From positions 1 through 32,413 of the forward strand of contig JAJVID010000052.1 in NCBI GenBank assembly GCA_022072205.1: a stretch of 32,413 nt of DNA, in the 5' to 3' direction. Source of the DNA: Acidobacteriota bacterium. Lineage in GTDB: Bacteria; Acidobacteriota; Blastocatellia; RBC074. The first letter of the stretch is position 1. Each line of letters opens with the position of its first letter. Of the stretch, positions 22,691-30,609 are shown in pieces. Under the pieces are notes generated by a model, which saw nothing but the letters and a program-made list of their open reading frames with translations, searched no databases and was not told the origin of the DNA. Made by a program: the position numbers and the translations under genes.

Positions 22691-24118
22691 ATGACGATTT
22701 TAGAACCAATTATCAATGAAGTTTCGGAGCGATTCGGACTAAGGGGGAAAGCTGGCCCGCTAATGACCGCGCTACTCTCGCTTATAAGCAACGAACGCAC
22801 AGGGGGATTACAGGGATTCCTGGATCAATTCAGACGCGCCGGGCTTGGCGATCTCGTTTCGTCCTGGGTCAGCCAGGGTGCGAACACGTCACTAACGACC
22901 GAACAACTTGAAAGAGCGGCCGGGGGCAATACGATCAGCCGTATCGCCTCGCACGTCAACATACCGCGCGCCACCGCTGGCTCCGCGCTGGCCTTTATGA
23001 TTCCCAAGGTGGTTGAGCTTCTCACACCTGAAGGTGTCGTGCCTACGAGGATGCCCGCGTGGGTGAACTCATACCTCGGTACAGCGCCGGTCGGAACCGA
23101 GCCGATCAGAACCGAGCCGGTCAGGCCGCCAATTGAAACTACTCATCGTGCGCCGTCCGGTGGCTCGACCCTGTACCGATTACTGCCGCTGCTTTTGCTT
23201 CCACTATTTGGATTTCTGGCCTACCGCGCCTGCAATCGCGAGCCGGAGCAGGTCGGGCAGTATGCTCCGGTAACTGTTTCTCCTACGCCAACGGCGTCTG
23301 CTGAACAGGCGCAGATTCAGACTCCGAGCATTAACTCAAAACTCTCCTTGAGCAACACCAACGGCAAGATCAGCTATTCCGGTGTGGTACAGGATGAGCA
23401 AACCAAACAGACGATCCTGAATCAACTCAAGTCAACTTTCGGGGCTGGAAATATCAGCGGCGACATCGCCGTTGACCCGCGAGCAAGGACTGCGATGTGG
23501 GCGTCAGGGCTTTCGGCGGCGCTGCCGAACTTCAGGACCTCCGGCGCGCAGTTGGACATTGACGGCGATTCGATCAATGTCGGAGGATCAATCCCAGACA
23601 ACGCCAAGAGCGATCTGGTCGCCAATCTCAAATCCGTCTACGGCGATAACATGAAGGTCGGCTCGCTTGAAACCGCATCGTCGGTTACGGAATCGAATCG
23701 GATGGCTTCAGCGGCCCTGTCCTCCTTGAGACCCGGTTACAGCGCCGAAGATCTGACCAGGGCGCTGAACATGCAAGTCATCAGCTTCGCCACAGGCAGC
23801 GCGCAAATTCCGCAGGGAAGCAAGGAGTTGCTGGGACAATCGGCCGCCGCAATTAAATCTGCGCCAGCGGGGACGGTGCTTGAAGTTGGCGGGCACACCG
23901 ATAACACCGGCAACGCCGCCGCCAATCTGAGGCTTTCACAGCAGCGCGCCGATGCCGTGCGCCGATTCCTGATCGGCAAGGGCGTGAATTCCAGCGCTCT
24001 GGTCGCCAAGGGGTACGGGTCCGAAAAACCGGTTGCGAGCAACGATACGGAAGATGGAAGGTTCGAGAACCGCCGTATCGAATATTCGGTTTTGGAATCA
24101 GGCTCTGGAACTCCGTAG
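22691..24118 (+). CDS. DUF937/YidB-like domain, TM segment and OmpA-family C-terminus
   Basis: A 475-aa fusion. Residues 1-130 look like a DUF937/YidB-type helical domain (LLSLISNERTGGLQGFLDQF, GLGDLVSSWV). After a short TEPIR/TEPVR repeat there is one membrane helix (161-180, LYRLLPLLLLPLFGFLAYRA). The region 215-325 contains two BON-like units (KLSLSNTNGKISYSGVVQDE, LDIDGDSINVGGSIPD). Residues 365-468 are an OmpA/MotB peptidoglycan-binding domain with GHTDNTG (401-407) and RFENRRIEY (457-465). The likely topology is cytoplasmic N-terminus and periplasmic C-terminus gripping peptidoglycan, like mycobacterial ArfA with its BON-OmpA layout. It has an excellent Shine-Dalgarno and stands as a single gene with a hairpin behind it. 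Confidence 0.85.
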   Translation: MTILEPIINEVSERFGLRGKAGPLMTALLSLISNERTGGLQGFLDQFRRAGLGDLVSSWVSQGANTSLTTEQLERAAGGNTISRIASHVNIPRATAGSALAFMIPKVVELLTPEGVVPTRMPAWVNSYLGTAPVGTEPIRTEPVRPPIETTHRAPSGGSTLYRLLPLLLLPLFGFLAYRACNREPEQVGQYAPVTVSPTPTASAEQAQIQTPSINSKLSLSNTNGKISYSGVVQDEQTKQTILNQLKSTFGAGNISGDIAVDPRARTAMWASGLSAALPNFRTSGAQLDIDGDSINVGGSIPDNAKSDLVANLKSVYGDNMKVGSLETASSVTESNRMASAALSSLRPGYSAEDLTRALNMQVISFATGSAQIPQGSKELLGQSAAAIKSAPAGTVLEVGGHTDNTGNAAANLRLSQQRADAVRRFLIGKGVNSSALVAKGYGSEKPVASNDTEDGRFENRRIEYSVLESGSGTP

Positions 24119-24132
24119 TAACCAGACAAACG

Positions 24133-24165
24133 GGCAGGTAAACCTGCGCGAGTGGTTTACCTGCC
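24133..24165. terminator. Hairpin between convergent OmpA-like and kinase genes
   Basis: A perfect 12-bp inverted repeat, GGCAGGTAAACC (24133-24144) and GGTTTACCTGCC (24154-24165), with a 9-nt loop lies 15 bp after the OmpA-like stop. No T-run follows on either strand, so it may act on mRNA ends from both sides rather than as a classical intrinsic terminator. Confidence 0.65.
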
Positions 24166-24251
24166 TCGTCCATTCGCCCGGCGGCATGAAACCGCCTGAT
24201 AATGCGAGGAAGCGCTCTCCGACCTTTTGGGAATCTTTCCTGAATTCGCTG

Positions 24252-26204
24252 TCAATGATGTTTCAATTCGAGCGGGATGACCAGAACATCACCCTGGCCT
24301 CTGACATTGACCTGGGCTTTGCTGTTATCGGTTTCGATTTCGAGTTTTGATTTTGCGCTCCCGGCGAGGAAATCGCGCACTGCGTTGAGTTGAGTGGCGG
24401 CGCTGATCAAACCCAAATCTTTCGGATTGACGAGGCCTTTGACCGCTTCCAGTTCCGGCGCCGGCTGCGCAGCCCAAATCAGCAGGAGTTTCTCCGCTCC
24501 CTGCCGCTCAGTTAAATCGTATCGCCCGGTTTGAATTGGCTGGTTGGCCGGTATTTGCGCTGAGCCATTGTTGATTGATGGAAAAGGGAAGAGAACTCTG
24601 TAGGTAATGGCCCCGCCCGATGTCAGAGTCTCGTTCAGGATGTAGAGCGAGCCTGATTGCGGGCTGATGAAATTGAGCTTGAATTTCCAGCCGGCCTCAA
24701 ACGGTTCCTGGCCAGTGGATTGATACGGCTCTTTGTATTCTTTATGGTCGCGCATTTGCTGAACCGTCAGCCAGTAGGTGAATTGGCGTTCGGGCGCGGG
24801 CGGAGCGGTGGGCGTCGAACTTCGCGGACGCCAGGCCAGCCACAGTGCCAGAGAGGCGGCAAGGCTGATGGCGACTACCGCCGCCAGAATCGCCACAACT
24901 CGCCGGACGCGCGATAGCGCGGGTTTGGCGGCAGGCGAGGCGAGCGAAGCTCGAACACTGGTTTGGCGTGGGACGAGTTCGTCTGTCCGGTATCGCGCTG
25001 CGCGCGCAGCGTCCACAACTTCAGGCGGAATTTCAGGCGCGTTTTCAGGCGTGTTTTCGGGTTTCGGGATGCGCGCAAGAGCGGCGTCGAGTTCCAGACG
25101 ATGCTTGAGATTCTTCAGATCAATCGCCATGTCTTTGGCTGTCTGGTAACGCTCGTCGCGGTTTTTGGCCAACGCCTTAGCGATGATTCGCTCAAGCTCG
25201 GATGGCGGTCTGGGTGAAAGCAGCGAGAGCGGCGACGGTTCGCGGTCAACGATGGCGACGATGACGTCGGTCGGCGTCATGCCTTTGAACGGCGCTCGTC
25301 CCGCGACCATTTCGTAAAGCACGACGCCGAGGCTCCAGGCGTCGCTGCGCGCGTCCACATCCAGCCCGCGCGCCTGTTCGGGTGACATATAAGCCGCCGT
25401 GCCGAGGATCGTTCCGGGCTGAGTTTTGTTGTAAGCGACGGTCGGCGATTCAGTGTTGAAATCGGCCGGCGACCTCTTCGGCTCGGTCAGCTTAGCCAGG
25501 CCGAAGTCCAGAATTTTGACGAAGCCATCGGGGCGCAGCATGATGTTGTCAGGCTTGATATCGCGATGGACGATGCCTGCGGCATGGGCTACCTGAAGCG
25601 CATTGGCTGATTGCGCGGCGATTTCCAGAGTTTCGAGCAGCGGGATTTTTTCCTGCTTGATTCGGCGGCGCAGGGTCAGGCCTTCAATGTACTCTTCCGC
25701 GATGAAATGCACCGGGCCAACGGAGGTCTTCACCTGGCCGATTTCGTGAATGGTGACAATGTTCGGGTGGTTGAGCGCTGACGCGGCTTTGGCTTCCTGC
25801 TCGAACCGGCGAACGCGTTCACGATCTTTCGTGAATTCCGGCGGCAGCAATTTCAGCGCGACGCGGCGTCCGAGCCTTGAATCCTGCGCCAAATAAACAT
25901 CGCCCATTCCGCCAGAACCGAGGTGCGAAAGAATCTGATAATGGCCGATCTTTTGCCCGGCCAGATTTTCGGGCGCGCTGCGGGCGTGTTCATCGGTCAT
26001 TATTTCGCCTGCGGCGGCCTCGACCGCCGGAGCGGCCAGGAAACTGCCGGCGGCGTCGTGCGAGTTCAACATCGCCTCGACTTCCACGCGAAGCTGTGGG
26101 TCGCTGGCGCAGGCCCAGTCCAGAAACGCGGCTCGCCGCTCCGTTTCCAAATTCAGAGCTTCATGAAAGACCTCGTTTACTTGCTGGTAACGTTCAGGGG
26201 TCAT
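24252..26204 (-). CDS. Transmembrane Ser/Thr protein kinase with C-terminal extracellular domain
   Basis: A 650-aa PknB-type kinase. The start at ATG 26204 (MTPERYQQVNEVFHEAL) is the N-terminus seen in many acidobacterial kinases; the N-terminal 70 residues form a helical module. The kinase domain spans about 88-370: glycine loop GSGGMGDV (96-103), Lys118, HRDIKPDN (213-220), DFG (233-235), SPE (274-276). All catalytic residues are present, so it should be active. A Pro/Glu repeat (KPENTPENAPEIPPE) leads to a membrane helix at 436-457. The outer domain (about 475-600) resembles DUF4384 and may sense a ligand. It lies 14 bp after the ECF sigma gene, so kinase and sigma factor are co-expressed and probably act together. 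Confidence 0.93.
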   Translation of the reverse strand: MTPERYQQVNEVFHEALNLETERRAAFLDWACASDPQLRVEVEAMLNSHDAAGSFLAAPAVEAAAGEIMTDEHARSAPENLAGQKIGHYQILSHLGSGGMGDVYLAQDSRLGRRVALKLLPPEFTKDRERVRRFEQEAKAASALNHPNIVTIHEIGQVKTSVGPVHFIAEEYIEGLTLRRRIKQEKIPLLETLEIAAQSANALQVAHAAGIVHRDIKPDNIMLRPDGFVKILDFGLAKLTEPKRSPADFNTESPTVAYNKTQPGTILGTAAYMSPEQARGLDVDARSDAWSLGVVLYEMVAGRAPFKGMTPTDVIVAIVDREPSPLSLLSPRPPSELERIIAKALAKNRDERYQTAKDMAIDLKNLKHRLELDAALARIPKPENTPENAPEIPPEVVDAARAARYRTDELVPRQTSVRASLASPAAKPALSRVRRVVAILAAVVAISLAASLALWLAWRPRSSTPTAPPAPERQFTYWLTVQQMRDHKEYKEPYQSTGQEPFEAGWKFKLNFISPQSGSLYILNETLTSGGAITYRVLFPFPSINNGSAQIPANQPIQTGRYDLTERQGAEKLLLIWAAQPAPELEAVKGLVNPKDLGLISAATQLNAVRDFLAGSAKSKLEIETDNSKAQVNVRGQGDVLVIPLELKHH

Positions 26205-26218
26205 GATCTTCGGATTAC

Positions 26219-26782
26219 TCACTTGCTCAATTGGCTGTAGAGCCAGGCTCTGGCCGCGCTCCATTCGCGCTCGACGGTCGCGTGCGAAATGCCCATCGCC
26301 GACGCTGTTTCGGGAATGGTCAACCCGCCGAAGAAACGCAATTCGACAATTGTGCTTTGCTGTGGGCTTAAGACGGCGAGTCTGCCCAGGGCTTCGTCAA
26401 GCGCGATCAGGTCAATCTCGGATTGCGACTGTTGCCGGGCGGCCTTGTCGGCGAAAGTCAGCGAAAGGTTGTAATCGCCTCCGCCACGTTTGGCGGCCCG
26501 GCGCTGGCGTATGTAATCCACCAACAGGTTCCGCATGAGCTTCGACGCCAGCCCGAAAAACTGCGCCCGATTTTCCCAGGTGACCTGATGTTGATTGACC
26601 AGCCGCAGGTAGGCCTCATTCACGAGAACTGTAGGTTGCATCGTGTGATTGTGGGCGTGCCGGCGCAGGTAGCTGCGGGCGAGTTGGCGCAGTTCGTCAT
26701 AGACGAGAGGCATTAACTGATCCAATGCCGACTGATCACCCTCGCTCCATTTCAACAGCAGTTGAGTTATGCTCTCTGCCAC
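26219..26782 (-). CDS. ECF-type RNA polymerase sigma factor (kinase-linked)
   Basis: A 187-aa sigma-70 family protein of the ECF-like group found in acidobacteria and planctomycetes (TIGR02999-like). Region 2 covers about 10-95 (LVYDELRQLARSYLRRH, LVNEAYLRLV, FFGLASKLMRNLLVDYIR) and region 4 about 125-185 (LSPQQSTIVELRFFGGLTIPETASAMGISHATVEREWSAARAW, the helix-turn-helix). No anti-sigma factor gene is adjacent. Instead a membrane Ser/Thr kinase follows at once, as in known phosphorylation-controlled ECF groups. The start is GTG at 26782 with GAGGA about seven bases before it. Confidence 0.93.
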   Translation of the reverse strand: MAESITQLLLKWSEGDQSALDQLMPLVYDELRQLARSYLRRHAHNHTMQPTVLVNEAYLRLVNQHQVTWENRAQFFGLASKLMRNLLVDYIRQRRAAKRGGGDYNLSLTFADKAARQQSQSEIDLIALDEALGRLAVLSPQQSTIVELRFFGGLTIPETASAMGISHATVEREWSAARAWLYSQLSK

Positions 26783-26986
26783 TGCTGATCCTCAATTCAG
26801 TAAGCGGTTAAAGAAAGATTTTGAGTCGGAGTCAGAACGAGCCGCAGTCTAGCAGAAAGAACGAAGAGCGGCAATTTTCAGTCATTTTGTTTTTTTGCTC
26901 GCGAGTCATTCGGCTTCGCTTCGACAGCGGTTACACTCTGGCGCTCGAAATACAATTACATATTTTCAGGACACAGGAGCCAACTG
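26783..26986. promoter_or_regulatory. Divergent upstream region of sigma factor and YdjM-like hydrolase
   Basis: The 204-bp gap between divergent genes must carry both promoters. It contains a T-run (TTTTGTTTTTTTG, about 26885-26897) and, near the hydrolase, the possible -10 TACAAT (about 26951) but no clear -35. AGGAG lies 9 nt before the hydrolase ATG. Confidence 0.4.
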
Positions 26987-28042
26987 ATGGATTCGATCAC
27001 ACAGGGAGTGCTTGGCGCCGCCGCCGCGCAATCGGCGCTGGCCCGGCGGTTGCCGAAAGGAACAGGCCGCGTTGGCGCAGGATGGATAGGGGCGATTGGG
27101 GGAATGGCCGCTGATCTGGATGTCTTCATTTACTCGCTCAACGATCCGACTGTAGGCTGGACGTTCCATCGCCACTTCACGCACAGTCTGATTTTCATTC
27201 CTGTTGGCGGCCTCATCGCCGCGCTGCCGTTTCTGTTGATGAAGCGGTTCAAGGGGTACAGGCGCGAGGTGATACTCGCCTCGATTATCGGTTACGCGAC
27301 GCACGGCCTGCTCGACATGTTCACGAGCTACGGAACGCAACTGTTCTGGCCGTTCACGAATCTGCGCGTAGCCTGGGATTGGATGGCAATCGTTGATCCG
27401 GTTTATACGATCCCGCTCTGGATCGGAGTGATCTGGACGGCGCGGACGCATAATCCGAAAGCTGTTCGCATCGCGCTGCTTCTGACCAGCCTGTACATCT
27501 GTTTCGGCGGATGGCAACACCACCGCGCGGTTGAAACGCAGAGGCAATTGGCTGCGATGCGCAGCCATCAGATCGAACATTCGCGAGTGATGCCGGCGCC
27601 GGGATGGTTGATGTTCTGGCGGTCGGTGTACGTCTCGAACGGGCGGTTATACTCCGACGGCATCGAAACTCGCTGGTTCAATTCTACGCTCGCGCTCGAA
27701 GGCGGTTCGGCGGATGTGACGACGTTTGATGATTTGCCCGTGAGCGCACAGGCGAACGCCGAGTCGCGGCGGCGATTCGACGTTTTCAACTGGTTTGCTG
27801 ACGGACTGATCGCGCCGATTGAAAACAGCCCGAACGCTTATGGCGATATGCGGATCACCTCCACAGTCGAAGGCCTGACGCCGTTGTGGGGATTGCAGTT
27901 CGATCAGGCGTCGGGCGCCGCCCGGCGTTGGAATCCGCCGCCGAGTCGAAGCAGGGAGCTTGGCCGAACGATTCGGTCTCTGGTCTTCGGCGATCCCCGC
28001 TACAAACCGGTAGCGGAACTTCACGCTTCAAGCACTCGATAA
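26987..28042 (+). CDS. YdjM-type membrane-bound metal-dependent hydrolase
   Basis: A 351-aa protein of the LexA-binding/YdjM family (DUF457-like). It starts MDSITQGVLGAAAAQ, with ADLDVF and the histidine motif HRHFTHSLIF (about 58-67) and later YATHGLLDMFTSYGTQ, which gives the putative metal site. Residues 68-180 hold four to five hydrophobic helices. The C-terminal 150 residues form a soluble domain of no clear family. Members are thought to hydrolyse lipid-like or phosphoester substrates at the inner membrane, but no reaction is proven. A good ribosome binding site AGGAG precedes it. It seems monocistronic. Confidence 0.88.
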   Translation: MDSITQGVLGAAAAQSALARRLPKGTGRVGAGWIGAIGGMAADLDVFIYSLNDPTVGWTFHRHFTHSLIFIPVGGLIAALPFLLMKRFKGYRREVILASIIGYATHGLLDMFTSYGTQLFWPFTNLRVAWDWMAIVDPVYTIPLWIGVIWTARTHNPKAVRIALLLTSLYICFGGWQHHRAVETQRQLAAMRSHQIEHSRVMPAPGWLMFWRSVYVSNGRLYSDGIETRWFNSTLALEGGSADVTTFDDLPVSAQANAESRRRFDVFNWFADGLIAPIENSPNAYGDMRITSTVEGLTPLWGLQFDQASGAARRWNPPPSRSRELGRTIRSLVFGDPRYKPVAELHASSTR

Positions 28043-28371
28043 ATCTGTGTAAGCTGGCGGTGAATACAACCGGCTGGCGATTATTTCTGGCGTAAAGGCG
28101 ACAAAGGCATATACAGAATTCGTTCCTGAGAGTATGATTGCCGCTCATTTCGCGGTTGGCTTGCATTCTCACAATCTGCATATAGCCGCCGCAACGCCGA
28201 TAACAACTGACGGATTTATTGATCACCACGTTCGGCGAAAGCCGTTCGTCTTAGAAGTTCGCCCGAATATGGCTGCCCCTTTTTCTCACATTCGGCCACA
28301 TTTGGATTCAGAAAACGGAGTTTCACTCTCACTCCTGCCTGTCAAACTCTGTTTTTCGAGGAAATGATGCG
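28043..28371. other. Gene-free stretch after the hydrolase
   Basis: 329 bp. An open frame at 28134-28367 (77 codons) has no ribosome binding site and a composition unlike a protein, so I do not call it. No repeat or clear terminator seen. The last bases carry the ribosome binding site of the small ORF at 28372. Confidence 0.4.
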
Positions 28372-28476
28372 ATGGTCTGGAAAAGATACCTCACTTTGAT
28401 GTCAACGCCCGCTTTGCTTGTCTTGCTCCTGTTCATCAGTCTGCTGGCTTTCATTGCTGTTGCGGTCGCGGCTTGA
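28372..28476 (+). CDS. Putative 34-aa single-helix membrane peptide
   Basis: A very short ORF in an otherwise empty region. It begins MVWKRYLTLMS, then a run of about 22 strongly hydrophobic residues (from PALLVLLL to AVAVAA) up to the stop. AGGA (28359-28362) lies nine bases before the ATG, a proper ribosome binding site. The positively charged N-terminus (KR) favours an N-in single-pass helix with almost no loop outside. No family recognised. It precedes the MFS gene by 250 bp on the same strand. The hydrophobic run, charge bias and Shine-Dalgarno argue for a real gene, but chance remains possible for 34 codons. Confidence 0.5.
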   Translation: MVWKRYLTLMSTPALLVLLLFISLLAFIAVAVAA

Positions 28477-28726
28477 CACTCGTGCGAGCGTACCCTCTTT
28501 TGACTGAGGGGCGCGGCGCGGGCATAACCAAATCTTTTTTCGTGGCTCTAACGAGGCCTGATTACGGCTGCGTGGAGGGCTTTATGCTGGCGCCGTCTTC
28601 GCGCCTCTCTTTCGCTTCCTGGCTCACAATCCTTGCCATGCTCTTCCCGCGATAGTAGCATCACGCCCGCACTACCCTTCTCGCACAAAGTTTTCATCAA
28701 TTTCACTAACAAGGAGCGCCGTAACG
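28477..28726. other. Upstream region of the MFS transporter gene
   Basis: 250 bp, with an open 60-codon frame (28473-28655) that lacks a ribosome binding site and looks non-coding. A small CCCTC/GAGGG hairpin is at 28493-28510, just after the small ORF. AAGGAG lies 11 nt before the MFS ATG. The promoter of the transporter is probably here but I cannot place it. Confidence 0.4.
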
Positions 28727-30034
28727 ATGGCGGTTAGCGCGGCTAATACTGTTCAACTATCTATGAGTGAGCGCGTGCGGCGGCGCGTTTCGCTCCACAT
28801 CATTCCGTATTTGTTCATTCTCTACATCATCGCCTTCGTTGACCGCGTCAACGTCGGTTTCGCCAAGCTTCGGATGAAAGAAGCTCTGGGGTTCAGCGAG
28901 ACAGTTTTCGGCTTCGGCGCGGGAGTCTTCTTCATCGGCTATTTCCTGCTCGAAATTCCCGGCACGCTGATCGTCGAGCGCTGGAGCGCGCGCAAATGGA
29001 TTGCGCGAATCATGATCACGTGGGGATTCTTCGCCATTTGGATGGGATTCGTCTCGACCGAGTGGGAATTTTATTTAGTGCGCTTTCTGCTTGGTCTGGC
29101 TGAAGCGGGATTCTTCCCTGGCATCATCGTTTATTTGTCTCACTGGTATCGTTACGAAGACCGCGCAAAGGCTATCGCTTTTTTTATGTCCGCGATCCCC
29201 GTGTCGCAATTGATCGGCGCGCCGTTGTCGGGAGTGATTATGGAGCGCGTCAATTGGTATGGCTGGGCGGGATGGCAATGGGTTTTTATTCTTGAAGGCA
29301 TCCCGGCGATCATCTTCGGGATCATCACGATTTTCTATCTCACCGACCGTCCGCATCAGGCGCAATGGATGCCGGAAGACGAACGCAACTGGCTCAGCGA
29401 AGAACTGGAACGTGAACGACAGGAGAAGAAGAAAGCGCGGCCCGTGAGCGTCTGGCAGGCGCTTCATCAACGCGAAGTGGTAATGCTGCTCACGATCTAT
29501 TTCCTCGCCGTGAACGCCTACTATGGTTTCACCTTCTGGCTGCCTTCGATCCTGAAAGAATCCGGGGTGTCTAACCTGACCGTGACGTTGATCAGCATCG
29601 TTCCATTCTTGCTGGGATTGATCGCAATGTTGCTGGTCGGATGGGATTCGGACAAAACCGGCGAGCGGCGCTGGCATACGGCGCTGCCGATTCTGGCTGC
29701 GTGCCTGGGCTTCGGGTTCGCCATCGCATCCGGCGACAATCTGACGCTGATTGTCACGAGCTTCTGCATCGTCTCAATCGGCGCGCATTCTTATCTGCCA
29801 AGCTTCTGGGCGATGCCGACAGCCTTCCTGACCGAATCGGCTGCGGCTGCGGCAATAGGTTTGATCAATTCGGTCGGCAATCTGGGAGGATTCGCAGGGC
29901 CGTTCGCGCTCGGTTACCTGAAAGATAAAACGGGCAGGCATTCCGCAGGGATGGCCGTTCTGGCGATTTCGCTGCTCTGCGCTGGGTTGCTGACCCTGGC
30001 GATCAAGCCGAGCAAGAAACAAACGAATCACTGA
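28727..30034 (+). CDS. MFS transporter, anion:cation symporter (ACS) type
   Basis: A 435-aa major facilitator with twelve predicted helices. The ACS-family pattern is clear: helix 1 IIPYLFILYIIAFVDRVNVGFAKLRM, GVFFIGYFLLEIPG, RFLLGLAEAGFFPGIIVYLSHWY in helices 4-5, and a central cytoplasmic loop (about 210-240). Relatives (tartrate, phthalate, 4-hydroxyphenylacetate, hexuronate transporters) bring organic acid anions in with protons. The substrate is not deducible; no catabolic genes adjoin it directly. It converges with the next gene, their stops overlapping by seven bases. Confidence 0.92.
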   Translation: MAVSAANTVQLSMSERVRRRVSLHIIPYLFILYIIAFVDRVNVGFAKLRMKEALGFSETVFGFGAGVFFIGYFLLEIPGTLIVERWSARKWIARIMITWGFFAIWMGFVSTEWEFYLVRFLLGLAEAGFFPGIIVYLSHWYRYEDRAKAIAFFMSAIPVSQLIGAPLSGVIMERVNWYGWAGWQWVFILEGIPAIIFGIITIFYLTDRPHQAQWMPEDERNWLSEELERERQEKKKARPVSVWQALHQREVVMLLTIYFLAVNAYYGFTFWLPSILKESGVSNLTVTLISIVPFLLGLIAMLLVGWDSDKTGERRWHTALPILAACLGFGFAIASGDNLTLIVTSFCIVSIGAHSYLPSFWAMPTAFLTESAAAAAIGLINSVGNLGGFAGPFALGYLKDKTGRHSAGMAVLAISLLCAGLLTLAIKPSKKQTNH

Positions 30035-30555
30035 AATCGCAATCCGCGCAGCTCGATGACGATGTCTTTTACTTCACCTTCGGATACCTTTGCAGGCGCG
30101 TCAACCTTGACGCTGATGTTCATTGATTCGCCGGGATTGAGCGGCGCTTGCCGGATGCGCGGGATCGGCCTGCTGTCGGCTTGAGCGATCACTTTGTCTT
30201 CCAAATCCAGCATCTTTCCGTGGACTTCAACGGCTTTCAGCGGGCGGTCGCCGCGATTGGTCAGCCTGGCTCTGGCTTCGAGTTGCCACATTCCGATCAT
30301 GTTCGGGTGGACGACCTTGTCGGTTATCTCCAACTCGACTTTGTCCTTGTAGGCGTCGAATTCCGGCGAGCCTGCGCGGACCATGTTTTCGACTTCCCGC
30401 TCGCTCCCCGGCTTGGTCATCAACAGCAAGGCGATCAATGCCGCCAGAACCACGACCGCGATTGCTCCCACAATCAGCAGAGCGCGCGAACGATCATGTT
30501 CAGCTTCGCTTTCATTCCCATTCTCGAAAACGGCCAATTGAGTGTCGTTGTCCAT
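30028..30555 (-). CDS. Single-pass membrane protein of unknown function (FxLYD/DUF2393-like fold)
   Basis: A 175-aa protein with a short acidic cytoplasmic N-terminus, one helix at about 25-47 (ALLIVGAIAVVVLAALIALLL) and an outer domain of about 120 residues. The outer domain has beta-rich, Ig-like spacing (VELEITDKVVHPNMIGMWQLEARARLTN split over strands, then VEVHGKMLDLEDKVIAQ and GESMNISVKVD), which resembles FxLYD/DUF2393-type domains. The role is unknown. AGAGGA lies nine bases before the ATG. It follows pmbA by 54 bp and is probably the last gene of the tldD-pmbA transcript. Confidence 0.75.
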   Translation of the reverse strand: MDNDTQLAVFENGNESEAEHDRSRALLIVGAIAVVVLAALIALLLMTKPGSEREVENMVRAGSPEFDAYKDKVELEITDKVVHPNMIGMWQLEARARLTNRGDRPLKAVEVHGKMLDLEDKVIAQADSRPIPRIRQAPLNPGESMNISVKVDAPAKVSEGEVKDIVIELRGLRFQ

Positions 30556-30609
30556 AACTTGAAATCCTCTGTTGAATACTTGGATTGAATTTGCGACCGC
30601 CGCTGGCCG

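Noticed and set aside
28134..28367. A 77-codon open frame after the YdjM-like gene
   Set aside because: No Shine-Dalgarno, no hydrophobic or domain pattern; His/Pro/Ser content looks like translated non-coding DNA.
28473..28655. A 60-codon open frame upstream of the MFS gene
   Set aside because: Overlaps the end of the better small ORF, has no ribosome binding site and no recognisable features.
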